DNA of 40,762 nucleotides from positions 1 to 40,762 of the forward strand of contig JAQWLN010000009.1 of assembly GCA_029247265.1 (NCBI GenBank). The letters run 5' to 3'. Shown here piece after piece: positions 24,927 through 33,579 of the stretch (position 1 is the first letter of the stretch; every line of letters starts with the position of its first letter). The notes below the pieces were generated by a model. The model worked only from the letters and a program-made list of their open reading frames with translations. It was not told where the DNA came from and did not search any database. This DNA is from Fuerstiella sp. (lineage in GTDB: Bacteria > Planctomycetota > Planctomycetia > Planctomycetales > Planctomycetaceae). The position numbers and the translations under genes were made by a program.

Positions 24927-27659
24927 TTAACCAGCTTCGACAGCAGCCTGTGCCGCCGCCAGCCTGGCGATAGGAATTCGACGTGGACTGCAACTAACGT
25001 AGTTCAGGCCGATTTCGTGACAGAAGTACACAGACTTCGGATCGCCACCGTGTTCGCCGCAGATGCCGATCTTCAGGTCAGGTCGAGTTTCACGACCGTC
25101 CGCCACAGCAATCTTCATCAGACGGCCAATGCCGGTCTGGTCGATCGTCTGGAACGGGTCAGCAGGCATGATGTCGTTTTCGGTGTAGTAACCGATGAAG
25201 CCCTTGTAGTCGTCTCGGCTGATGCCCAGACCGGTTTGGGTCAGGTCATTGGTACCGAAGCTGAAGAACTCGGCGGTATCGGCAATTTCACCAGCTGTCA
25301 GAGCAGCTCGAGGGATTTCGATCATCGTGCCGGTCATGAAGTCGACCGTCACGCCCTGTTCTTCGAATACTTTCGCGGCGGTTTCTTTGATGATCGCTGT
25401 CTGGTTGTCAACTTCCGCCTTGTAGCCGGCCAGTGGGATCATGATTTCCGGATGACATTCGATGCCTTCCTTCTTCAGAGCACAAGCCGCTTCAAGGATC
25501 GCTCGAGCCTGCATGGCGGTGATTTCCGGATAGACGATACCCAGACGACAGCCACGGTGACCGAGCATTGGATTGGACTCAACCAACTCGGCAACTCGAC
25601 GCTTTACATCATCTTCCGTCACTCCGAACGTCTTTGCCAGCTTGCCAGCCAGTGTCGGATCTTCGTGCATGTGGTGTTCTGAGAGGAACTCATGCAGCGG
25701 TGGGTCCAGCAGGCGAACAGTGACAGCTTTGTCACCCATTGTCTTGAACAGGTGAGTGAAGTCGTCGCGCTGAAAGTTGATCAGCTTGGCCAGAGCGGCT
25801 TCGCGATCGGCTTTCTTTGTAGCGAAAATCATCTCCCGCATTTCGTCCAGATGATCGAAGAACATGTGTTCTGTGCGACACAGTCCCACGCCTTCTGCAC
25901 CCAGCTGAATCGACACTTCCGCGTCGTGAGATTCTGTGTTGGCTCGCACGTTCAGCGTTCGATGTTCATCCGCCCATACCATCAGCTGAGCGTAACGCTG
26001 ATAGACTTCAGATTCTTCCGGATTCATGCTACCCGTCATGACTTCCATGACTTCCGAAGGACTGGTTTCAATCTTGCCAGTGAAGACTTCGCCACTGAAG
26101 CCATCGATGGACATCCAATCGCCTTCTTTCAGCACAGTGTCACCAACCGTGATGGTACCGGCTTCGTAGTCGATGTTCAGAGCATCGCAACCACAGACGC
26201 AGGTCTTGCCCATCTGGCGAGAAACCAACGCCGCGTGCGAAGATGCTCCTCCGAAGGCCGTCAGAATTCCGTTGGCAACCTTCATGCCTCGCAGGTCTTC
26301 CGGGCTGGTTTCTTTGCGAACCAGAACCAGCTGCAGGTCGTTGTCAGCATTCCACTGTTCTTCTGCGTCCGAAGCGTGGAAAACAATCCGTCCCGTGGCC
26401 GCACCTGGGCCGGCATTGATACCTTTGGCCAGCAGACGATTCTCGCCTTCCGCCTTCTTCTTATCAGCCGGATCAAAAATCGGCTGCAGCAGCTGATTCA
26501 GGTCGTCCGCAGGAATTCGACGTTTTTCCAAAGCGGTTTTTTGATCGATAAGCCCTTCGTTGACCAGATCAACAGCGATTCGGACCGCGGCAAATCCCGT
26601 TCGCTTGGCATTACGAGTCTGCAACATCCAGACTTTTCCATTTTCGACGGTGAACTCGATGTCCTGCACATCCTTGTAGTGCTGCTCAAGAGTCTGGCCG
26701 ATGTTGGTCAGCTGCTCGAAAGCTTCCGGCTTATCAATGTGCAGAGTTTCTTCAACTCGTTTCGGAGTTCGCGTACCGGCAACAACGTCTTCACCCTGAG
26801 CATTGATCAGGTAGTCGCCGCAGAATCCCGGTGTTCCGTCAGAACAGTTGCGTGTCAGGCCAACACCCGTCGCACATTCGTCGCCCAGATTACCGAAGAC
26901 CATCGCCTGAACGTTGGTCGCGGTACCCCATGAGTGAGGAATACCGTACTGACGACGGTATACCATCGCCCGGTCATTCATCCAGCTGCCGAACACAGCC
27001 CCAATGCAGCCCCAGAGCTGCTCCATCGGATCTTCCGGGAAGTCGATCCCGGCTTCCTTCTTGATAACAGCTTTGAAGTCGACAACGATCTGCCGCAGAG
27101 CCTCGACACTCAAATCACTTTCGTGTTCTGCTCCGACGGCTTCACGAGCCTTTTCAAGAATGTCTTCGAAGTGATCAGGATCATTCTTGTTTTCCGGTTT
27201 TAGATCCAGAACAACATCACCGTACATCTGAATCAGTCGGCGATAACTGTCCCATGCAAAATGCTCGTTGCCGGACTGCTTGATCAGGGCGTGGACAACT
27301 TCTTCATTGATGCCAATATTAAGGACCGTGTCCATCATGCCGGGCATTGATTCGCGGGCGCCCGATCGGCAGCTCAACAGCAGTGGATTTTCCGGATCTC
27401 CATACTTCTTACCCATCACCTCTTCTGCGTTCTTGATGGCAGCATTGACCTGATCCGCCAGATCTGCAGGAAACGTGCGATCGTTCTCGTAGAAAACGGT
27501 GCAGACTTCGGTAGTGATGGTAAAGCCTGCTGGTACGGGCAGGCCGATGCGGCTCATTTCTGCCAGGTTGGCTCCTTTGCCGCCAAGCAGTGCTTTCTGA
27601 GTTGTATTGCCGTCTGCCTTGCCATCGCCGAATGTGTAAACGTACTTAGTGTCTGCCAT
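24927..27659 (-). CDS. ppdK: Pyruvate, phosphate dikinase
   Basis: Cytoplasmic enzyme interconverting pyruvate + ATP + phosphate and phosphoenolpyruvate + AMP + pyrophosphate; 910 residues, normal family length. The N-terminal ATP-grasp domain opens with YTFGDGKADGN and GGKGANLAEMSRIGLPVPAG. The central swivelling domain carries the phosphorylated histidine in GGASSHAALVSRQMGKTCVC (near residue 471). The C-terminal PEP/pyruvate TIM barrel has GVGLCRTEHMF, GHRGCRLGI and FSFGTNDLTQTGLG, with an active-site CGEHGGDP close to the end. ATG 27659 follows 510 bp without a gene, and an intrinsic terminator follows the gene, so it is monocistronic. The PPi it makes or uses links it functionally to the membrane pyrophosphatase at 38384. 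Confidence 0.97.
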   Translation of the reverse strand: MADTKYVYTFGDGKADGNTTQKALLGGKGANLAEMSRIGLPVPAGFTITTEVCTVFYENDRTFPADLADQVNAAIKNAEEVMGKKYGDPENPLLLSCRSGARESMPGMMDTVLNIGINEEVVHALIKQSGNEHFAWDSYRRLIQMYGDVVLDLKPENKNDPDHFEDILEKAREAVGAEHESDLSVEALRQIVVDFKAVIKKEAGIDFPEDPMEQLWGCIGAVFGSWMNDRAMVYRRQYGIPHSWGTATNVQAMVFGNLGDECATGVGLTRNCSDGTPGFCGDYLINAQGEDVVAGTRTPKRVEETLHIDKPEAFEQLTNIGQTLEQHYKDVQDIEFTVENGKVWMLQTRNAKRTGFAAVRIAVDLVNEGLIDQKTALEKRRIPADDLNQLLQPIFDPADKKKAEGENRLLAKGINAGPGAATGRIVFHASDAEEQWNADNDLQLVLVRKETSPEDLRGMKVANGILTAFGGASSHAALVSRQMGKTCVCGCDALNIDYEAGTITVGDTVLKEGDWMSIDGFSGEVFTGKIETSPSEVMEVMTGSMNPEESEVYQRYAQLMVWADEHRTLNVRANTESHDAEVSIQLGAEGVGLCRTEHMFFDHLDEMREMIFATKKADREAALAKLINFQRDDFTHLFKTMGDKAVTVRLLDPPLHEFLSEHHMHEDPTLAGKLAKTFGVTEDDVKRRVAELVESNPMLGHRGCRLGIVYPEITAMQARAILEAACALKKEGIECHPEIMIPLAGYKAEVDNQTAIIKETAAKVFEEQGVTVDFMTGTMIEIPRAALTAGEIADTAEFFSFGTNDLTQTGLGISRDDYKGFIGYYTENDIMPADPFQTIDQTGIGRLMKIAVADGRETRPDLKIGICGEHGGDPKSVYFCHEIGLNYVSCSPRRIPIARLAAAQAAVEAG

Positions 27660-28170
27660 TTTGGGTTAGACCTCGTCCGGTAGTGTCGTGGTGATCACGA
27701 CGAAAGTGTGGCGCCGAGAATTGACGCGTAGGATGCCCCAACCTGTTTTCTATCAACAACTTGGGGATTCTAAACAGAACGAACGACCACCGGCGCGCAA
27801 CCACGCATCACCAGACTGGCGTTCAAACGAGCGACCACGGTAACACCGGTTCCGACAAACTTCAAGCACTTCAGAAAGTGACCAGAAACGAGAGAAAACG
27901 CTGATTTGAGCGAGATTCTGCGCCAGCTTCACAAAACGCTCTTGCGAGCCCGAAGCTCTTCGGCAGAATGGCTGATTCAACGTTTGGTCCCCAGCAACGC
28001 GGAATCGTCAAAACATTGTGTTGCGCCAGGATTTACGCCACGGGAAGTAGGTGCTAATACTATTTCCAGTGGACGCAGGCACAGGCCTCTTCCGAATCTG
28101 TGGAGAGTCGACTTGTGTTCAGTCAGTTCGACTCGGAAGAGTCCGGCTACAGATTTCGGAGTGGTTTCAT
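27660..28170. other. Gene-free divergent region between ppdK and aroH
   Basis: The 511 bp hold no supportable gene; open frames here lack family-like composition. The promoters of ppdK (minus) and aroH (plus) must lie here, but no operator or riboswitch was recognised. Confidence 0.5.
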
Positions 28171-28542
28171 ATGTCAGTGCGTGGCATTCGAGGAGCGACC
28201 TCCGTCGACGCCGATGTGCCGGAGCAGATCCGCGAAGCAACACAGGAACTGATTGAAGAAATCCTGAAACGTAATGAGATCACAGACTTCGATGATGTGA
28301 TTTCTGCCGTCTTCACCACCACCCAGGACCTGGTGTCAGCGTTTCCTGCCGAGGCCGCTCGCCACATTGGAATGACGACTGTCCCTCTGCTGTGCGCTCT
28401 GGAAATCCCCGTCGCCGGTTCCATGCGGAAATGTGTTCGCATCTTGCTGCACGTGAATAGTGACCGGAAACCTGCCGATATTGAGCACGTATATCTTCGT
28501 GAAGCCGAGAAACTGCGGCCTGATATGAAGAGCGCTCAGTAG
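28171..28542 (+). CDS. aroH: Chorismate mutase, AroH type
   Basis: Monofunctional AroH-class chorismate mutase, converting chorismate to prephenate in Phe/Tyr synthesis; 123 residues, a trimeric enzyme in the family. The residues known from the Bacillus subtilis enzyme fall at the same numbers here: Arg7 (MSVRGIRGAT), Cys75 and Glu78 (LLCALEIPV), Arg90 (KCVRILL) and Tyr108 (EHVYLREA). That numbering also fixes ATG 28171; the frame is open further upstream, but the extra residues are not family-like. It is a single gene, divergent from ppdK. Inside the presumed inverted segment it would originally have pointed the other way. Confidence 0.95.
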   Translation: MSVRGIRGATSVDADVPEQIREATQELIEEILKRNEITDFDDVISAVFTTTQDLVSAFPAEAARHIGMTTVPLLCALEIPVAGSMRKCVRILLHVNSDRKPADIEHVYLREAEKLRPDMKSAQ

Positions 28543-28595
28543 CTTAGCCCCAGAAACGTTGCTCGGAACGATTTCGCGTAGATGGATTACGCCGA

Positions 28596-28832
28596 TTGCC
28601 CCGGAACGAATTGCACGAGCGGAAGTCCATTCCAGACCGGATTCGGGTGGACTCCGGGTCGGAAACTCCTAAAAAAGACGGCCTGCATTTGGCCATCTCT
28701 TATCAGACATTGCTCGACCTTGAGCGGGTAAGCGACTTGGCACGGTATCGTGGAGTCTGTCGGGACTGGGTTGACCCGGTACTGAATCGACTGAACCAAG
28801 TGGGGTCCAGAACCGGAGAGAGTGCCACCTGA
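28596..28832 (+). CDS. Small ORF with possible HTH; remnant
   Basis: This 78-codon frame is not clearly recognised. The segment GLHLAISYQTLLDLERVSDL followed by ARYRGVCRDWVDPVLNRLNQ has the spacing of a helix-turn-helix. It recalls small HTH proteins encoded next to serine site-specific recombinases in planctomycetes and other bacteria (LA..F..L...G.V.dyA.LA...gVsRArvtQIm.LL). No recombinase remains nearby, the Shine-Dalgarno is weak, and the ends look unrelated, so it may be a decayed fragment or chance. It lies between aroH and the broken regulator half. Confidence 0.3.
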   Translation: MPRNELHERKSIPDRIRVDSGSETPKKDGLHLAISYQTLLDLERVSDLARYRGVCRDWVDPVLNRLNQVGSRTGESAT

Positions 28833-28845
28833 ACCGGCGTGCCGC

Positions 28846-29562
28846 CTACACTTCATGTAACTTCATTCTTCGTCGGTATTCTCCGGGCGTCTGACCGACC
28901 TCTCGCTTGAAAACGGCATTCAGGCTTTCTTTGTGACCGTATCCGGCCAGTGGAGCGATTTGTTCAAGCGTCCTATGTGTTTCCTGCAGCAGTTGCTGAA
29001 CTCTGGTGACTTGCGCTGCGGTGATCTCTTTATGAGGTGTACTGTTGAGCTCAGCGCGAAAGCGGCGTTCCAGTTGCCGGCGTGACAGCGAAGCGAATCC
29101 GGCAACATCGTTCACATCGATGCCGTGGCATGCGTGTTCGCGGATGAATCGACAGACGCGGGCGAGCTCACGATCTTCAATTGCCATGACCTGTGTGGAC
29201 ATCCGTTGCACCACGCTCACTGGCGGAACATATTCGACGGCCGTTGGCGCCGGTTTGCCATGCATCATGGCATCAAGAATTTCAGCAGATCGGTAACCCA
29301 CGCGTTCTGCATCAGTGCGAACACTGGACAAAGGCGGATCGCTCAGCGGACAGATGGCGTCATCATCATCCACTCCCAGGACTCCAATATCGTCGGGCAC
29401 AGCAAGATCCAGTGCTCGACATGCATTCAGAACCTGTTGTCCTCGAATATCGTTGCAGACGAACAGCCCGGTAGCCTGTTTTCAGGCAATTCGTGCGCCC
29501 TGAGTTGCAGATTTGAGATCATTCGGTGGCAGCATCTGCAGGAACCGCCGGAAACAATCAGT
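28846..29562 (-). pseudogene. XylR-like regulator, C-terminal half only
   Basis: The reading on the minus strand begins around FRRFLQMLPPND, passes an in-frame TGA (29484-29482), then continues through GLFVCNDIRGQQVLNACRAL, VPDDIGVLGVDDDD and LSSVRTDAERVGYRSAEILD. It ends in a complete AraC-type DNA-binding domain (LARVCRFIREHACHGIDVND, SLSRRQLERRFRAELNSTPH, YGHKESLNAVFKREVGQTPG). The N-terminal ~170 residues of the family are absent, and upstream codons are unrelated. This is exactly the part missing from the plus-strand fragment at 6715-7254; together they give a normal ~400-residue regulator. A 184-residue frame from GTG 29400 is open and might still be expressed, but no promoter or Shine-Dalgarno supports it. 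Confidence 0.8.
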
Positions 29563-29730
29563 CCCTCTCACTGGTCCCGGTCAGCTGGCCGGGTTGGTGC
29601 TGTTTGCACATTGTGCCTGTCCTGTTTGCGGCATACGCTCGGCGGTTTTCAGGCACTTCTGAGGCACGAAACCTCTCGTGGTGCGCACGGATTACCACTC
29701 GACACGCTGTTTTCCAGATCGAATGCGTCC

Positions 29731-32700
29731 ATGAAGGGACTGTGCATATCCATAATCACCGTTGCGGTGGTCTGTTGTGAGCTGTCGCCCGGCGCCTATG
29801 CTCAAAGGGCGAATGATCAGCTTAAGGCTTATTCACTGCAATATGTCGAGCCTGACGAAGCACGGCGAATGCTGACCGAGCTTTTGGGTGAAGAAGTGAG
29901 CGACGTCCGAATTATCGCTGACGCAAATAAACGTCAGCTTGTTGTGTCCGGTGCCCAAGACGTTCATCAGCTGGCTGCGGAGTTGATTCGGCAGATCGAC
30001 CAGCGGAGTTCGTCAACGCAACAGAGCAGCGAGCCATCCGTTCTGAAAACGTATCGGATTCGTCGAACGCAGGCGAGCCATGAGTTGGACCTGATTCGAA
30101 AACTGGTCGGCCGGAATGCTCGCGTGACGCTTGATGGTAGCCGGGATCAGGTCATTGTTGTGACCTCTGAAAGCAATCACAGTCTGCTGGAACAGGCGCT
30201 TCCCTCGGCTCAGGCACGGGATTCTCAAACACTGCGGCAATTACCCGGCAGAAAGCCTCTGTCCTGGCCGTCCGAACAACGATCCCAATCGATTGAAGTG
30301 GCAGATCCGTCAGTTCTGTTTCCACGAAGTGCGATCAACTCAGCGAGGGCGAAATCGGCATTGCGGGAGTACCAGTTGAGACGCATTACAGTCGAGCAGT
30401 GTCAACAGGCTTTCAAAAGTTTGCTTGACCGGAAACTTTTCGATCTTGGCGATAACCGATTTCGATATGCCGCAGGTGGTTCCAGTATCTCGATTGTCTT
30501 TCGTACTAACAACAACGTCTGTCAGCTCGACGGTGATCAGAAACTGGTTGACCAGTTCGTGTCGCTCATGACCAGGTTTGAAGATTCTCAGGACAAAAAC
30601 TCACCTGGCGGTATTCGGTTCGTTCCACTGCGGAATGTGAATCCTGAAGTACTGAATCGAGCGATAAGGGTCTGGCGCCAATCTTCAGGCCCACAGCAGG
30701 AAACGCTAAAGGGCGTTCAGGGGGCATTCTCTGATCGCAGCGAATCGATGATTCGTCCGGCTGGATTCGTGCAGGTTCAACCCTCTGAGGATCCCGGTCA
30801 GGCGAACGGGAATGGCCGCCCCGACAGCGGTACGGGGCTGCGGCGTCCGTCTTCGGACGTTGAGGTACAACCACTTCCGGATCTGGACGTGCTGATCCTC
30901 CGCGGGCGTGATCCCGACGTAGACGAACTGGTCAAAATTATTCAGGAAATCGAACGACTCAGTGACGAAACCTCTCCGGGAATCGAAGTCTACTTTCTGC
31001 GGCACGTCAAAGGGGAAGCCCTGAACGAATTGATCGAAGATGTACTGGATGATCTGACAGGGCCTCTTCAGGGGCGAATCGCAATCACGCCCCTTGTGAA
31101 ACCGAATGCCTTGCTGCTGATTGGTTGGGGAGAAGCCGTCAATGCGGCAAAGAAGCTGATCGAGAAGCTCGACCGATCAGTGAACCCCAGTACTCAGATG
31201 CAGGTGTTCTCACTGAAACATGCTCCTGCCGCTGAGGTCAGCACAATGCTGGAGGAGTTTCTGAATGGTCGTGGTGGGCTGGCTCCGGATGTCAACGTCA
31301 CGGCCAATCCACGGACTAACAGTATTATTGTTAACGGTTCGCCGCGAGACATGGAGGAAGTGTCTCAGTTGATCCAGCGATTGGACGTGAACACTGCCGC
31401 GTCCGTGAATCAGGCCCGGATGGTTCGACTGAAGAATTCGCTTGCGGCTGACGTCGCGGCCACGATTACAACAGCGATAAGCGCTGCCAGAGGTGGCGGC
31501 AATGGCCGGTCGGCAGCTTTGGAATTGATGCTGGTGCAGCCGAATGGAGAAAAGGTAGTCGCCTCCGGATTTCTGGACGAAGTGACGCTGACTCCGGATT
31601 CCAGAACGAACAGCGTCTTTGTCAGTGGCCCGGAAGAAAGCCTTCCGCTGGTTGAGCAGTTGATTGAACAACTTGACGAATCTCCGGCCGCGTCTGCTCA
31701 GATCAAAGTTTTTCAGGTGTCCAACAGTGACGCCAGTGACCTGGTGACAGTTCTGCGATCCCTGTTTCCTGAGGCGGCGTCCACGTCCATGGTGCCTCAG
31801 CTGGCGACTGCCGAAGGCGAATCGTCAATGGTTCCCGTTCGATTTTCCGTCGACATCCGCACCAATACGATTGTTGCCACCGGCGCGGCAGGTGACCTGC
31901 AAATCATCGAAGCACTGTTGCTGCGACTTGATCAGACGGAATCCCAGGAACGCGTCAATCATGTATACCGGCTGAAGAATTCGCCGGCGACGGACGTCGC
32001 TCAGGCTGTCAACGATTTTCTTCGCAGCGAGCGGATTGTTAGTCAGGCAGCGCCTGGCCGACAAAATCCGTTTCAGCAGATTGAACAGGAAGTCATTGTC
32101 GTCCCGGAACCCGTGCGTAATTCACTGATCATCAGTGCGACCCCGCGTTATTTTGAACAGATCATGGAGCTGGTCGAAGATCTGGATGACGAGCCGCCGC
32201 AAGTGATGATTCAGGTGATTCTGGCGGAAGTGGATCTGAATAATTTCCATGAGTTCGGAGTTGAAGTCGGACTGCAGGACAGCCTGCTGTTTGACAGAAG
32301 TCTGCTTGGGGAACTTCTGACGACAACCGTCAGCTCTTCACTTTCCACGCCGGCCGGAGTTGTTACGACCACAACAGACAACATCATCGGTGCAACCAAC
32401 GCACCGGGTTTCGACTTTAACAACAGCCCACTCGGTAACAGCGGCAGTACTCAGTCAACGGGGACAGCCGGTAATGCGGCGGGTCAGGCCCTGTCGCATT
32501 TCAGCCTTGGTCGAACCAACAGCGATCTGGATTATGGCGGACTCGTACTGTCTGCCAGTAGCGAAAATGTCAGTGTGCTGTTGCGAGCTCTTGACCAATC
32601 GGGCAGCATGGAAGTGCTGAGTCGTCCACAGGTCATGACGCTGGACAATCAGCAGGCCTTTATCCAGGTTGGCCAACGCGTGCCGCGTGTGGTGAGCAGC

Positions 32701-33579
32701 TCCATCACGCAGTTTGGGCAGGTCAACAGCGTAGCTATGGAGGATGTCGGCTTGCTTCTGGGCGTAACACCGCGTATCAGCCCGGAAGGCAATGTCGTTA
32801 TGGAAATTGATGCCGAAAAATCGAAAGTCGGGAAGGAAAGCGACGGCATTCCAATTTCGGTGTCCGCCGACGGGGCGATCATTCGTTCACCACGCGTCGA
32901 CGTGACCACAGCTCAAACCACCGTCAGTGCTGCCAGCGGGCAGACGATCGTCATCGGTGGGCTGATTATGACCGGCAACGATTCAATCACCAAGAAGGTT
33001 CCATGGTTGGGGGATGTTCCGCTTCTGGGCAGACTGTTTCGCTACGATGGATACACCAGTGTTCGAAAAGAGTTGCTGATCATTTTGACGCCACACGTAA
33101 TTCTGGGTCAAAGTGATGCTGAGTATCTGAAGCAGGTCGAAATGTCGCGAATGTCATGGGTGTCGTCCGATGTTTTCGACTGGCTGGGGGCGGGGCCTGC
33201 CGACTATGGCACGCTGGATGATGGCGGAGTGCCGGTCATCTACCCGGACGAATCCCCTTCGGTCGAGCCATCAGAAGTTGACCTGATACCGACGCCGGAT
33301 ACGAACGTCACCGACCCGGTACTGCCTGGAACGGGAGCGGCGCTGCCCGTGCCGCCAGAGATTCCTCTCTCCGGGCCGCTGCAAAGTCAGAAGTCTTCAG
33401 TGGAGGCCGGCAGAGTTACCAGGGTCAATTTCAGTGAAGAATTAACGAATTCAGACGTTGGCAACCGCGTCCTGCCTGAATCGGACTCAACAACGGAATC
33501 AGCAACTCAGAAGGTCGGCGAAAAAGTCGGTGGCAGAACGAAACGGTGGTTTGGCTGGTTGCGGGGGACGGACCAATGA
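29731..33579 (+). CDS. gspD: GspD, T2SS secretin with expanded N-domain array
   Basis: Outer-membrane secretin channel of 1282 residues, about twice the usual 650-700. Signal peptide MKGLCISIITVAVVCCELSPGAYA is chosen as the start; the frame is open upstream only because it runs antisense to the broken regulator. About nine ring-building modules follow (e.g. LKAYSLQYVEPDEARRML, MQVFSLKHAPAAEVSTML, VNHVYRLKNSPATDVAQAV); I see no clear N0. The secretin domain starts near VMIQVILAEVDLNNFHEFGV and shows VLSRPQVMTLDNQQAFIQVG, LLLGVTPRISPEGNVVMEID, VPWLGDVPLLGRLF and RKELLIILTPHVI. A ~165-residue Pro-rich extension ends WFGWLRGTDQ. It is separated from the other gsp genes by ppdK, aroH and regulator debris. 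The next gene overlaps it by ATGA. Confidence 0.95.
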   Translation: MKGLCISIITVAVVCCELSPGAYAQRANDQLKAYSLQYVEPDEARRMLTELLGEEVSDVRIIADANKRQLVVSGAQDVHQLAAELIRQIDQRSSSTQQSSEPSVLKTYRIRRTQASHELDLIRKLVGRNARVTLDGSRDQVIVVTSESNHSLLEQALPSAQARDSQTLRQLPGRKPLSWPSEQRSQSIEVADPSVLFPRSAINSARAKSALREYQLRRITVEQCQQAFKSLLDRKLFDLGDNRFRYAAGGSSISIVFRTNNNVCQLDGDQKLVDQFVSLMTRFEDSQDKNSPGGIRFVPLRNVNPEVLNRAIRVWRQSSGPQQETLKGVQGAFSDRSESMIRPAGFVQVQPSEDPGQANGNGRPDSGTGLRRPSSDVEVQPLPDLDVLILRGRDPDVDELVKIIQEIERLSDETSPGIEVYFLRHVKGEALNELIEDVLDDLTGPLQGRIAITPLVKPNALLLIGWGEAVNAAKKLIEKLDRSVNPSTQMQVFSLKHAPAAEVSTMLEEFLNGRGGLAPDVNVTANPRTNSIIVNGSPRDMEEVSQLIQRLDVNTAASVNQARMVRLKNSLAADVAATITTAISAARGGGNGRSAALELMLVQPNGEKVVASGFLDEVTLTPDSRTNSVFVSGPEESLPLVEQLIEQLDESPAASAQIKVFQVSNSDASDLVTVLRSLFPEAASTSMVPQLATAEGESSMVPVRFSVDIRTNTIVATGAAGDLQIIEALLLRLDQTESQERVNHVYRLKNSPATDVAQAVNDFLRSERIVSQAAPGRQNPFQQIEQEVIVVPEPVRNSLIISATPRYFEQIMELVEDLDDEPPQVMIQVILAEVDLNNFHEFGVEVGLQDSLLFDRSLLGELLTTTVSSSLSTPAGVVTTTTDNIIGATNAPGFDFNNSPLGNSGSTQSTGTAGNAAGQALSHFSLGRTNSDLDYGGLVLSASSENVSVLLRALDQSGSMEVLSRPQVMTLDNQQAFIQVGQRVPRVVSSSITQFGQVNSVAMEDVGLLLGVTPRISPEGNVVMEIDAEKSKVGKESDGIPISVSADGAIIRSPRVDVTTAQTTVSAASGQTIVIGGLIMTGNDSITKKVPWLGDVPLLGRLFRYDGYTSVRKELLIILTPHVILGQSDAEYLKQVEMSRMSWVSSDVFDWLGAGPADYGTLDDGGVPVIYPDESPSVEPSEVDLIPTPDTNVTDPVLPGTGAALPVPPEIPLSGPLQSQKSSVEAGRVTRVNFSEELTNSDVGNRVLPESDSTTESATQKVGEKVGGRTKRWFGWLRGTDQ

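Noticed and set aside
25692-26933. Long plus-strand open frame (413 codons) opposite ppdK
   Set aside because: It is entirely antisense to a highly conserved gene and shows no recognisable domain; typical shadow of GC-rich coding sequence.
29125-29730. In-frame 202-codon extension upstream of gspD
   Set aside because: It runs antisense through the AraC-type regulator fragment and has no family-like composition; the signal peptide begins at 29731.
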